Part shown: positions 1 to 7,500 of the stretch, piece after piece | Numbering within the stretch: position 1 is the first letter of the stretch | Layout: each line of letters opens with the position of its first letter | DNA from: Bacteroidales bacterium UBA3388 | GTDB lineage: Bacteria; Bacteroidota; Bacteroidia; Bacteroidales; P3 | DNA: 26,244 nucleotides | Assembly (NCBI GenBank): GCA_002358855.1 | Contig: DEPQ01000003.1 | Location: forward strand, 344 to 26,587 | Reading direction: 5' to 3' | Program-made: the position numbers and the translations under genes | Notes under the pieces: generated by a model | What the model was told of the DNA's origin: nothing | What the model saw: the letters and a program-made list of their open reading frames with translations, nothing else | Database searches by the model: none

Positions 1-55
1 TATGCCTATGGTAAAAGAAAAAGAAAGATAATTAGACTGAGTTAAATTTTTACGA

Positions 56-232
56 CATATAAAAGCGTTTTTGCTTATACTTAATTGTTTGAAACTTGGA
101 ACATTTCAAATTGTCTATTTAGAGTAAAGCAGTAAACGCTCACGAGTAATATCGTGGGCTTTACTTATTCAATAGACAAGGTAGTTCCAGGACCTCAAAC
201 AATGATAAGAAAAAAGTCCCACGTTTTTTATG
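56..232 (+). ncRNA. ssrS: probable 6S-like regulatory RNA (rod-shaped, about 177 nt)
   Basis: The stretch folds on paper into one long interrupted hairpin. From outside in, the paired segments are 56-67 with 222-232 (11 bp, one bulge, one G-U), 68-72 with the A-run at 210-215, 74-78 with 205-209, 84-92 with 195-203 (ATTGTTTGA, perfect 9 bp), 98-102 with 184-188 (GGAAC), 110-119 with 171-180 (one end mismatched), 124-130 with 158-164 (GTAAAGC) and 141-145 with 152-156. Internal loops lie at 93-97/189-194 and 103-109/181-183. A rod of about 180 nt with internal bulges is the hallmark of 6S RNA, which binds the RNA polymerase holoenzyme by mimicking an open promoter. A weak -7-like element, TAAATTTT at 43-50, would place the start near 56. 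No Rho-independent terminator follows, so the 3' end is uncertain. The identity is inferred from shape and length, not from recognised sequence. It could instead be another structured RNA or a leader of the next gene. Confidence 0.5.
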
Positions 233-320
233 CCTTGAGGTCAAAGAAATAACATATCGCCATTTGGGACTTGGGCAATCAAATAAAAATTTATTTAAAC
301 AAATTAAAAATTTTACGAAA

Positions 321-947
321 ATGAAAAAAGGTTTAAAATTTCTTTGGAAGAGTCCAAAGAATATTTATCTATGGATTAATGAAAAAGAAGCAAATTACTT
401 GCAAAAATTCAATGCTGATTACAAATCAAAATTAGCTTTACACAGCTTTCTTTTTTGGGTTTTTTCTGGAATAATAGGCATTCTTTGCCCTCTATGTTTA
501 TTTTCATTAGCCCCAGAATCTGAATATATGCTATATATAGGACTTGTATTGCCTGCAATTATTTCTGTGGGGTATATAGTCATGTATTTAAGGAAGAGGT
601 TACCAATGATAGAGGGTAAAAAATGGAAATATTGTGTTATGACAACTATTGCATTGATCTTTGGTGCTCATGCTGTACTATTTCCTATTTACGTACTTGT
701 TGGTCTTCTTATTTTAGCGTTCTATATAGTTATTATAATAATTGGTTTATATCTTATCTTTACTTTATTTATTGGAGCTATGACTGGTGATTTTGGAGGT
801 AGCGGTCGTGGTAAAAGTAAAAGATGGCGTACAGAAGATGGCGAGACTATAAGAGAAATGCAAGGTCTTTTTGGAAAAGAGTATCATGGAAATCATGGAA
901 ATACTTACGAAAAAGTAGGTCATAATGAATTTAAAAAAGAAAACTAA
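321..947 (+). CDS. hypothetical membrane protein with a polar C-terminal tail
   Basis: This 208-residue protein belongs to no family I recognise. The open frame runs back to a TTG at 264, but that codon lies in a stretch able to form RNA structure and the first ATG is at 321, so 321 is preferred. After a charged N-terminal segment (residues 1-38) come hydrophobic stretches at about 41-62, 70-90, 105-122 and 123-152, which would give three or four membrane spans. The last 55 residues are polar and begin with a Gly/Lys/Arg-rich patch (GSGRGKSKR), followed by a His/Asn/Gly-rich segment near residues 188-202. There is no signal peptide or lipobox. It stands alone on this strand between the 6S-like RNA and the terminator at 1011. 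The ORF is long and its codon use resembles its neighbours, so it is probably a real gene of unknown function. Confidence 0.6.
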   Translation: MKKGLKFLWKSPKNIYLWINEKEANYLQKFNADYKSKLALHSFLFWVFSGIIGILCPLCLFSLAPESEYMLYIGLVLPAIISVGYIVMYLRKRLPMIEGKKWKYCVMTTIALIFGAHAVLFPIYVLVGLLILAFYIVIIIIGLYLIFTLFIGAMTGDFGGSGRGKSKRWRTEDGETIREMQGLFGKEYHGNHGNTYEKVGHNEFKKEN

Positions 948-1010
948 TCATATATGATAGTTTATTATAGAAATGTGTATATCTATAATAAATTTTGATA
1001 ATCCAATCAA

Positions 1011-1055
1011 AAAACGCTCGTGAGTCTTTGTTTTATTTTGACAAACGAGCGTTTT
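1011..1055. terminator. bidirectional Rho-independent terminator
   Basis: The arms AAAACGCTCGT (1011-1021) and ACGAGCGTTTT (1045-1055) are perfect inverted repeats around a 23-nt loop. A T-rich run follows on the plus strand. On the minus strand the stem ends in six T. It lies between the convergent membrane-protein gene (ending at 947) and the rRNA methyltransferase gene (ending at 1099), and could end both transcripts. Confidence 0.75.
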
Positions 1056-1098
1056 GTTTTTTTGTTTCTTTGTTTTAAAGTCTTAAATCTTCTTTCTT

Positions 1099-2274
1099 TT
1101 ATTCTTGTTTACCGTATCGTCTTGTGCCATGATAGAGTTCAAATTTGCAGAACCTGCATTCAAGATTAGAATTGTAGATTGGAATCTTTTTACTTGGTTT
1201 TAAGCCAATTCTTTTCAAAGCTTCAAAGTCCGAAGAGATAACCCAAGCTTCGTTTCCTTCGTGTTTTGACTTAAAGGCTGTGCCTATTCTGTCGTAAAGA
1301 GCGTAAATATCCTCTACTTCTATTCTTTCGCCGTATGGAGGGTTAGTAATAATTAGCGTTTTGCCTTGTGGAGGTTCTTGTTTTTCTATTTCGCAACGGA
1401 AAAGTTTAATGTCTTTGTGTAGTTTTGTTAGTTTTATATTTTCGGTTGCCTGTGCTATTGCAGAAGATGAAAGGTCTGAACCCCAAATTTCGTAATCGAA
1501 ATCGCTGATTTGTTTATCTGCTTCTTCTTTTACTCGTTTCCATTCCGGCATTGAAAAGTCGCTCCATTTCTTAAAAGCAAATTTCTTTCTGTAATATTGA
1601 GCCGGAATATTATAAGCATACATACAAGCCTCAATCAAAAGAGTTCCACTTCCACACATTGGATCTAAGAAATTACAATCTTTTTTCCAACCACTAAGTT
1701 GTATCAATCCTGCTGCAGTTACTTCGTTCAGCGGAGCTTGTCCCATATTTGCTCTGTAATTTCTTTTGTGTAAAGAATCGCCTGAGGAATCTAAGGAAAT
1801 TGTTACTTGATTTTCCCAAATATGTAGGTTAAGTTTTATTTCGTATTCGTCTTTTGTAACGGTAGGCCTTTGATTAAACATTTTGCGAAATCTATCGCAA
1901 ATAGCATCTTTTGTTTTTTGAGAAGCGTAAAGAGAGTGTGTAAATATTTCGCTATTAACAGAATTGTCAATAAATATCTTTGCATCGGGATTCATATACT
2001 TTTCCCATTTCATTCTATACACTTCGTTGTATAATTCTCTTTCATTGTTTGCTTGAAACGATGCTATTGGTTTTAAAATGCAGAGTGCTGTTCTTAAACA
2101 ATAGTTTGCTTTGTACAAAAGAGTCATATCGCCCTCAAAACTCACTGCTCGTTTAAGTATTTCTATGTTTTTTGCTCCTAAGGCTTTCAATTCTTCTGCT
2201 AAGACTTCTTCTAAACCAGCCATTGTTTTAGCTGTCATTTTAAAGTCTTTGCCATTTGATATTGTTTTGTTCAT
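1099..2274 (-). CDS. THUMP-domain class I rRNA methyltransferase (RlmL N-terminal-half type)
   Basis: Probable S-adenosylmethionine-dependent N2-guanine methyltransferase acting on 23S rRNA, by analogy with the first half of E. coli RlmL (m2G2445). The 391-residue protein has an N-terminal THUMP RNA-binding region (about residues 14-165), then a Rossmann methyltransferase domain. Visible motifs are RNYRANMGQAPLNEV (171-185, typical of this family), the SAM loop DPMCGSGT (204-211) and the catalytic NPPYGERI (311-318), an N-P-P-Y motif that marks exocyclic amine methylation. The length matches stand-alone Bacteroidota members, which lack the RlmK half of E. coli RlmL. It is the last gene of the minus-strand operon, 7 bp after the thioesterase gene. 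The start at 2274 is the first ATG; an internal Met at residue 13 is an alternative. The exact target base is inferred. Confidence 0.85.
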   Translation of the reverse strand: MNKTISNGKDFKMTAKTMAGLEEVLAEELKALGAKNIEILKRAVSFEGDMTLLYKANYCLRTALCILKPIASFQANNERELYNEVYRMKWEKYMNPDAKIFIDNSVNSEIFTHSLYASQKTKDAICDRFRKMFNQRPTVTKDEYEIKLNLHIWENQVTISLDSSGDSLHKRNYRANMGQAPLNEVTAAGLIQLSGWKKDCNFLDPMCGSGTLLIEACMYAYNIPAQYYRKKFAFKKWSDFSMPEWKRVKEEADKQISDFDYEIWGSDLSSSAIAQATENIKLTKLHKDIKLFRCEIEKQEPPQGKTLIITNPPYGERIEVEDIYALYDRIGTAFKSKHEGNEAWVISSDFEALKRIGLKPSKKIPIYNSNLECRFCKFELYHGTRRYGKQE

Positions 2275-2281
2275 TGAATCT

Positions 2282-2665
2282 TTATTTTAGATTGTTTAAG
2301 AATTTTTCTTTATTGACAACAACTCTTGTGTGTGAGGCTTGTCCTATCATATCTTCACCTTCATAGGCTGATATGTTGAAAAACAATTTTTTCCCATCAA
2401 CTTTTATCAATTCGCTTTTGCAAACAATCTCTTTTCCTATTGCTGAGGCTTTTATGTGCTTAGTATTTATTTCCACTCCAACGCTTACGCAATCCTCAGG
2501 CAAGTGATTACGCAAAGAATTGTTTGCTGTTTTTTCCATAAGTGCTATCATAGCAGGCGTTGCAAAGACTTCTACACTTCCAGAGCCTACAACGGTTGCC
2601 ACATTGTTTGCATTTACTATTTCTTTCTCTTCGTTACAAAGATTCAAAGGGATATTAAGTTCCAT
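2282..2665 (-). CDS. hotdog-fold thioesterase, FlK-like
   Basis: This small 127-residue protein resembles the fluoroacetyl-CoA thioesterase (FlK) branch of the hotdog superfamily, which hydrolyses short acyl-CoA esters. The family pattern is visible in order: VFATPAMIALMEKTA (33-47), SVGVEINTKHIKA (61-73), a Gly-Lys step (77-78) and a closing HTRVVV strand near 112-117. Residues T36, E44 and H70 align with the Thr/Glu/His catalytic triad known for FlK. The family in Bacteroidota is common and generally uncharacterised; use of fluoroacetyl-CoA itself is very unlikely, and the real acyl-CoA substrate cannot be read from the sequence. It sits in the operon between hddC-like (9 bp upstream) and the rRNA methyltransferase (7 bp downstream). 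That placement suggests cotranscription rather than a shared pathway. Confidence 0.8.
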   Translation of the reverse strand: MELNIPLNLCNEEKEIVNANNVATVVGSGSVEVFATPAMIALMEKTANNSLRNHLPEDCVSVGVEINTKHIKASAIGKEIVCKSELIKVDGKKLFFNISAYEGEDMIGQASHTRVVVNKEKFLNNLK

Positions 2666-2674
2666 ATATCTTTA

Positions 2675-3403
2675 TTATTTTTTTATTTCAATTTGTTCTA
2701 CTAATTCTATTTGGGCTTTTTGATAATCTTCCGGCACTCCTATGTCAATGAAATAACCATTTGTTACTATGCCTCTAAGATTTTCTTTTTCTACTTCCTT
2801 TTCCAAAAAGTCTTTTTCAAAGGAAAATTTTTCGGGTAGGTTCTTATCTTTAAATATATCTTTATTCAAAACATATACTCCTGCATTTATGAGTGCTTTT
2901 TCTTTGAATTGTTTTTCTTCAAAGGCTGTTATAACCTCATCTTTCAAAACAACAGAGCCGTATCTTGAAACATTACTCATTTCTTTCAAAACAAGAAGAG
3001 AGTGATTTTTTGAAGTAGGGATTTTTCTCTCTATTTCTTCAAGGTCAATCTTGATAAAAGAGTCTCCATTTAAGACAAGAACACTTTTACTCTCTACCAT
3101 AGTCATTGCTTTTGCTATTGCTCCACCTGTTCCCAAAGGTTCTGATTCTATACTATAAGAAATAGAAAGTCCATTGAAACTCTCGCCAAAGGTTTCTCGT
3201 ATTATTTCATACATATAACCAACAGATAAAACAACTTTTTCAATTCCTTGCGATTGCAAGTATTGTAAAAGAAGCATTAAAAAAGGTTTCTCGCCAATAA
3301 GAGCCATAGGTTTTGGCACATTGCTTACAACCGATTGCAATCTTGTGCCTTTTCCTCCTGCAAGGATTATGGCTTCTTTTATGTTTTTATTTAAATTTGC
3401 CAC
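2675..3403 (-). CDS. hddC: sugar-phosphate nucleotidyltransferase, HddC-like (D-glycero-D-manno-heptose 1-phosphate guanylyltransferase)
   Basis: Predicted to transfer a nucleotide (GMP if truly HddC) onto heptose 1-phosphate, giving the activated sugar used for LPS, S-layer or other surface glycans. The 242-residue protein is a compact nucleotidyltransferase with the signature LAGGKGTRL (14-22), the Lys of VPKPMA (29-34), EPLGTGGA (88-95) and the metal-binding NGDS (112-115). There is no C-terminal left-handed helix domain, which fits the short HddC group. Its start overlaps the end of the hddA-like kinase gene by 13 bp. That tight coupling to a GHMP kinase is the main reason to prefer heptose over glucose or mannose as substrate. 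The nucleotide and sugar are inferred from family and context. A general mannose-1-phosphate or glucose-1-phosphate nucleotidyltransferase remains possible. Confidence 0.75.
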   Translation of the reverse strand: MANLNKNIKEAIILAGGKGTRLQSVVSNVPKPMALIGEKPFLMLLLQYLQSQGIEKVVLSVGYMYEIIRETFGESFNGLSISYSIESEPLGTGGAIAKAMTMVESKSVLVLNGDSFIKIDLEEIERKIPTSKNHSLLVLKEMSNVSRYGSVVLKDEVITAFEEKQFKEKALINAGVYVLNKDIFKDKNLPEKFSFEKDFLEKEVEKENLRGIVTNGYFIDIGVPEDYQKAQIELVEQIEIKK

Positions 3404-4413
3404 GTTTCTAAGCCTTGGTTTGTAAATTCAAATCGTCTAACCTTTCCTCCAAAAGAATCTAAGGCTTTAATCACTTCATATCTTTTTGCTTCCGAAGCAT
3501 AAAAGAAAATATATCCTCCTCCGCCTGCACCAGATATTTTACCACCGCTCGCTCCTGCTTGAAGTGCTGCATTATATACGCTTTCAAATAAATCGGTGCT
3601 TATACCTCTTGCCATTTGTCTTTTATATTGCCAACCAAGATGAAGAATATCTCCTATTTTATCTAAATCGCTTTTGAGCAATGATTCTTTCATCAACACA
3701 GCTTGGTGTTTTAGTTGTTGCATTGCCTCTATGGATTGTGTGTTATTTGCAATCACATTTTTTTGTTGTTGTTCTATTATCTTGGCAGAGTCTCTTGATG
3801 TAGCGGTATAAAACAAAATTATATTTCTTGAAAGTTCATTTAGAATTTTATCTTTGATGCGAAGAGGATTTACAATAACTTTTCCCTCGGCATAAAACTC
3901 CATGAAATTAAATCCTCCAAATGTTGCTGCATATTGGTCTTGTTTTCCTCCTGCAAGCAACATATCTTCTCTTTCTATGCTGTATGCCAAAGAAGCAATG
4001 TCGTATTCGGCAAGCGGAAGTTTCAACCATTGAACGAAAGCTCCTAAAACTGCAACTACTAAGGTGGAAGAAGTTCCTAATCCACTACCTGCTGGTGCAT
4101 CAACAAAGGTATGAATATCAAAAGATAACTTTCCGACATTGAAATCTCTAACAATTCTGTTGTAAACGGCTTTTAAAAGGTCTATTTCTCCGTTTATTGG
4201 AAGTTGTTCTACACTATCGTATTCATATCTTTGGTTTTTATCCTCTAAAAAGAAACGTATTTTACCATCATTGTGAGGAATAATATCACAATATGCATAT
4301 AAACTTATAGTGGCATTAAGAATGCAACCGCCATATATGTCAGAAAATGGAGAAACATCTGTTCCCCCTCCTGCTAAGCCTAATCTTAAAGGTGCTTTAC
4401 TTCGTATTATCAT
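3391..4413 (-). CDS. hddA: GHMP-family sugar kinase, HddA-like (D-glycero-D-manno-heptose 7-phosphate kinase)
   Basis: Predicted to phosphorylate the anomeric position of D-glycero-D-manno-heptose 7-phosphate, the step before dephosphorylation and nucleotide activation. The 340-residue length fits the family. Conserved GHMP features are RSKAPLRLGLAGGGTDVSPF (4-23, substrate side), the ATP-binding PAGSGLGTSS (107-116) and the C-terminal motif GASGGKISGAGGGG (about 288-301). The gene starts immediately after the stop codon of the glycosyltransferase (0 bp apart) and overlaps hddC-like by 13 bp, so the three are surely translated from one message. Isomerase GmhA and phosphatase GmhB are not in the window and would have to be elsewhere. 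Related GHMP kinases act on L-fucose or galactose, so the heptose assignment is a strong inference rather than proof. Confidence 0.8.
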   Translation of the reverse strand: MIIRSKAPLRLGLAGGGTDVSPFSDIYGGCILNATISLYAYCDIIPHNDGKIRFFLEDKNQRYEYDSVEQLPINGEIDLLKAVYNRIVRDFNVGKLSFDIHTFVDAPAGSGLGTSSTLVVAVLGAFVQWLKLPLAEYDIASLAYSIEREDMLLAGGKQDQYAATFGGFNFMEFYAEGKVIVNPLRIKDKILNELSRNIILFYTATSRDSAKIIEQQQKNVIANNTQSIEAMQQLKHQAVLMKESLLKSDLDKIGDILHLGWQYKRQMARGISTDLFESVYNAALQAGASGGKISGAGGGGYIFFYASEAKRYEVIKALDSFGGKVRRFEFTNQGLETWQI

Positions 4414-5544
4414 TTATTTTTCAAGAGTTTTTGTGTATAATTCTTTAATGGATTCGGTCATTCTCTCCCACGAAAATTTTTTCTTCTCTTCCATTAAACT
4501 TTCTGTAAAATCGGTTTTGTTTTTGCAAAAATCCAACAAACAATCTGCAATAGATTGTGGATTAGGTTGACAAACGTATCCGCTTTTTCCGTGCTTTACT
4601 ATTTCGGCTAAGCCTCCTACGTCAGTAACTAACATAGGTTTTTCAAAATGAAAGGCAATTTGTGTAACGCCACTTTGAGTTGCTGTTTTGTATGGCAAAA
4701 CTACCAAATCGCAAGCACAAAAATAATTCTTCACATCTTCGTTTGCTATAAACTTATTGTGGATTGTTATGTTTTTTAAATCTAATTCTTTAATTATTTC
4801 GTCATATTTTGATTGTGGTTCATAGAATTCCCCCGCTACTGTAAGGTGTATAGGATATTTTTCTAAGTCTGGATTTTTTAAAGCTTTGATTAAAAAATCT
4901 AATCCTTTGTAATCTCTGACTAAACCAAAGAATAAAATATTTATTTCTTTGCTTTGTAAAGCTAAGTTTTTTTGTGCAGTTTCTTTATCTATTTTTTCTC
5001 CAAAATTATCAAAGATTGGGTGAAAGCAAAGCGAGCGTAGTACTTTTTTATCAAAGATTTCTATATCATCAAACACGCTTTTGCTCATCGCAATCCACGC
5101 ATCAACGCAGCCAACAAAGTATTTTGTTAGCCAAGAATCAAAGAAACGTCTTTCATGTGGAATAATGTTGTCAGCAATTGCTATTATCTTTGTTTTTTTG
5201 TTGCTTTTTATGATACGAGCCATTGTGCCAAAACAAGGAGACATAAAGGGCATCCAATATTTTATAATAACAATATCGGGATTTTCTTTTTTTATTTTTC
5301 TGCCAACCTTAATCCAATTAAATGGGTTAATAGAATTAACACAGCGTTCAATAGGAAAATTATTCAAATTCTTACTTGAAGAAAATTGTGTCTTACCTGG
5401 AAAAAGTATTGAGGGGTATTGCAGAGTGAATGTTTTGATTTCTACATTTTCTCCTTCGTTTTGAAATTGAGAAATCAATCTTTCGTTAAACGATGCTAAA
5501 CCTCCGCGATACGGATATGCAGTTCCTATTAGTATTATTTTCAT
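4414..5544 (-). CDS. GT4-family glycosyltransferase
   Basis: A 376-residue retaining glycosyltransferase of the GT-B fold, likely adding a sugar from a nucleotide donor to a surface glycan at the cytoplasmic face of the inner membrane. The N-terminal acceptor domain opens with the Rossmann strand and Gly-rich turn IGTAYPYRGGLASFNERL (6-23). The donor domain has NILFFGLVRDYKGLDFLIKAL (about 201-221) and the family region LPYKTATQSGVTQIAFHFEKP with VTDVGGLAEIV (about 290-323). The usual GT4 E-x7-E pair is only partly matched (a Gln-Ser-Gly stands where the first Glu would be expected). It lies between a methyltransferase gene (2 bp upstream) and hddA-like (0 bp downstream). A heptosyltransferase role is tempting from this context but cannot be read from the sequence. 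Confidence 0.8.
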   Translation of the reverse strand: MKIILIGTAYPYRGGLASFNERLISQFQNEGENVEIKTFTLQYPSILFPGKTQFSSSKNLNNFPIERCVNSINPFNWIKVGRKIKKENPDIVIIKYWMPFMSPCFGTMARIIKSNKKTKIIAIADNIIPHERRFFDSWLTKYFVGCVDAWIAMSKSVFDDIEIFDKKVLRSLCFHPIFDNFGEKIDKETAQKNLALQSKEINILFFGLVRDYKGLDFLIKALKNPDLEKYPIHLTVAGEFYEPQSKYDEIIKELDLKNITIHNKFIANEDVKNYFCACDLVVLPYKTATQSGVTQIAFHFEKPMLVTDVGGLAEIVKHGKSGYVCQPNPQSIADCLLDFCKNKTDFTESLMEEKKKFSWERMTESIKELYTKTLEK

Positions 5545-5546
5545 TC

Positions 5547-6335
5547 CTATTGTTTCTTGTGTGCTATGAAAATGTGATGTTCTATATTGATATTTTCTTT
5601 CTTTGTTATTGCAAATCTATCTAAGTCCTCTGCTGAAAGGGTTTGAGCAAATCTATTTTCTTCTACTTCAAAGCCTGCTTTTTCTAAAACACTTGCGTAA
5701 TCTTTTCCAAACTCTCTTACATGGTCTTTTTGTCCAAAATGTTTTTCTCTTTCTTCGGGCGAGGTAATAGTTGAATCCTCGTAAGTAGTTTCTCTTTTTG
5801 GATTTATAGGACTAAGCAAAATTGCCCAACCGTTTGGTTTTAATACACGTTTTATTTCACTTAATGCCTTAGGTAAGTCGTTTACGTGTTCAAGTATATG
5901 ATTTGCCATAAGAACATCAAAACTATTATCTTCCAATGGCATATTTTCAATATTTAAATGAATATCTGCCCAAGGCGATTCAAGATCTGCTGTTTTGTAT
6001 TCTAGATTTGGCATTTTTTTAAACAAAGGAATAAAACACATCTCAGGTGCTATGTGCAAGAAAGAAAGCTTATCTTGAAACAAAGTAGTTTCTTTTTGAA
6101 AATATAGCCACAATAAGCGATGTCTTTCTAAGGCGAGGCAATTTGGACATAAGGCATTTTCTCTTGAAACAACATATCCGTAGGGCAAGAATTTTCTATA
6201 ATGTTTTCCACATACAGGACAGTGTTTTTTATTGCCTAAATAGAACAGTTTTGCAAAGACTTTAAATACTAAAACTAATTTCTGTAAGTATTTTCGAGGG
6301 ACTTTCTGTAAAAAAAACTTTATAATCTTTTTCAT
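5547..6335 (-). CDS. SAM-dependent methyltransferase with an N-terminal zinc-ribbon-like segment
   Basis: A 262-residue class I methyltransferase, first gene of the six-gene minus-strand operon. After a basic N-terminus there are two CxxC pairs, CPVC (39-42) and CPNC (63-66), with the spacing of a small zinc-binding knuckle. The catalytic domain follows: a degenerate SAM strand LSFLHIAPE (about 94-102), an acidic strand end near TADLES, and the methyltransferase-11-type segment FDVLMANHILEHVNDL (about 139-154). This architecture is common next to glycosyltransferase genes and may methylate a sugar residue or cap a glycan; the substrate is unknown. The genes follow with gaps of 2 and 0 bp. A promoter -7 element lies about 18 bp upstream of the start. 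Confidence 0.8.
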   Translation of the reverse strand: MKKIIKFFLQKVPRKYLQKLVLVFKVFAKLFYLGNKKHCPVCGKHYRKFLPYGYVVSRENALCPNCLALERHRLLWLYFQKETTLFQDKLSFLHIAPEMCFIPLFKKMPNLEYKTADLESPWADIHLNIENMPLEDNSFDVLMANHILEHVNDLPKALSEIKRVLKPNGWAILLSPINPKRETTYEDSTITSPEEREKHFGQKDHVREFGKDYASVLEKAGFEVEENRFAQTLSAEDLDRFAITKKENINIEHHIFIAHKKQ

Positions 6336-6352
6336 TTTTCAAAGTATTGTTT

Positions 6353-6361
6353 GCAAAAATA
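6353..6361 (-). promoter_or_regulatory. promoter -7 element of the glycan/heptose operon
   Basis: Read on the minus strand this is TATTTTTGC, an exact match to the Bacteroidota -7 consensus TAnnTTTG(C). It ends 17 bp before the ATG of the methyltransferase gene and lies in the 34-bp gap after the AI-2E permease gene. The operon therefore probably has its own start point near 6346. I could not place a convincing -33 TTTG element. Confidence 0.55.
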
Positions 6362-6369
6362 CTAAGATT

Positions 6370-7485
6370 TTAAAGATTTTCAGTGATTTTCTTAATGAAT
6401 TTCCACTTTATGAAAAATTCTTTGGCAATTATTCTAAATAAAGTATAGACAGGAATTGCTAAAATCATACCTAAAATTCCGCCAACTTCGCCTGCCATTA
6501 GTATTACTAAGAATATTTCTAACGGGTGAGCCTTTACGCTTTTTGAATAAATGAGTGGTTGGAGAATAAAGTCGTCTATAAGTTTTACAACAGCAAAAAC
6601 GCTAACGAATTTAATGATTATAGGAATTATATCAAGAGTTGGATCGGCTCCAAGAAAACTTGTAAGACACACCATAAGACCAACTGCCCCTCCAATCAAC
6701 ACTCCAATATATGGAAGAATGACCATAACTCCACAAATAGTCGCTATGAGAATTACGTTATTCAATCCCACCAAGTAAAAGCCAAGAGAAAGCAAGGCAA
6801 TCATAATTATAATTTCAGAAAAGATGCCTAAGAAATATCTACTAATAAGAGAACGTGAGGAAGAAAGGATTTTATGAATTTCATCTAAGTATAAATCAGG
6901 AGTAACAGCGTTTATGAATTTGTTTACTAAGTTATTGTCTTTTAAAAAGAAGAAAGTGATAAACAAAACGATGAAAGTCCCCATCACAAAATTGCTTGCA
7001 AGTCCTAAAAGAGTTTCTGCAAGATTTGTAATATTCAAAGTATTAAGAGTATCTAAGATATAGGAAGAAAAAATAGTCTCTAAATTTTTTTCGGGAGGCA
7101 TTAGTTGATATTCATACAAAAACTGTTCAATTTTATTGATAGGTTCAGCGTAATAATCTGCAATTTTATATACATCAAGGTTTGCAAATTCCATAGCCTG
7201 ACTAATAAATAACGGAACAATTGTGTATCCGATGAGAGTAAAGATTAAAACAAGACTAATAAGAGTTAGAATTGTTGTTATCGTTCTTGAAAAATGGAAT
7301 TTACCTACATGAAATTTTTGAAGCAAATTTTGAATAGGAGTTCCCATAAAGGCAAGAATCAAAGCCAAAAGAGTACAAACAACAAGAAAACGAAAGTACC
7401 ACATTAAATAAATCACCAATCCGATTATCGAAAGAGAGAAAATCCACTTGGCAATATGAGGAAATTGAAATTTTTCGTTGTTCAT
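6370..7485 (-). CDS. AI-2E-family transporter (permease)
   Basis: A 371-residue polytopic inner-membrane protein of the AI-2E/PerM family (Pfam 01594). Members export autoinducer-2 or act as ion or small-solute exporters, so the substrate is open. Two N-terminal membrane segments form a long hydrophobic pair (about 12-52), a third follows at about 65-95, then a polar stretch (about 95-160) and at least four more spans. Family landmarks include GTPIQNLLQK (47-56), a loop with FFLKDN (about 179-184), LPYIGVLIGG near 257-266 and the C-terminal region with DDFILQPLIYSKSVKAHPL (about 304-322) followed by GGILGMILAIPV. It starts 15 bp after the queD-like gene ends, so the two probably share the promoter at 7945. 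Topology was judged by eye from hydrophobic runs. Confidence 0.88.
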   Translation of the reverse strand: MNNEKFQFPHIAKWIFSLSIIGLVIYLMWYFRFLVVCTLLALILAFMGTPIQNLLQKFHVGKFHFSRTITTILTLISLVLIFTLIGYTIVPLFISQAMEFANLDVYKIADYYAEPINKIEQFLYEYQLMPPEKNLETIFSSYILDTLNTLNITNLAETLLGLASNFVMGTFIVLFITFFFLKDNNLVNKFINAVTPDLYLDEIHKILSSSRSLISRYFLGIFSEIIIMIALLSLGFYLVGLNNVILIATICGVMVILPYIGVLIGGAVGLMVCLTSFLGADPTLDIIPIIIKFVSVFAVVKLIDDFILQPLIYSKSVKAHPLEIFLVILMAGEVGGILGMILAIPVYTLFRIIAKEFFIKWKFIKKITENL

Positions 7486-7500
7486 ATTTTGCGATTTTTG

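Noticed and set aside
283..298. AAATAAA/TTTATTT inverted repeat after the structured RNA
   Set aside because: A/T-only with a 2-nt loop; too weak to call as the terminator of the RNA.
5081..5464. 127-codon open frame on the plus strand
   Set aside because: Lies entirely antisense within the GT4 glycosyltransferase gene, whose motifs are clear; the translated frame is low-complexity and resembles no family.
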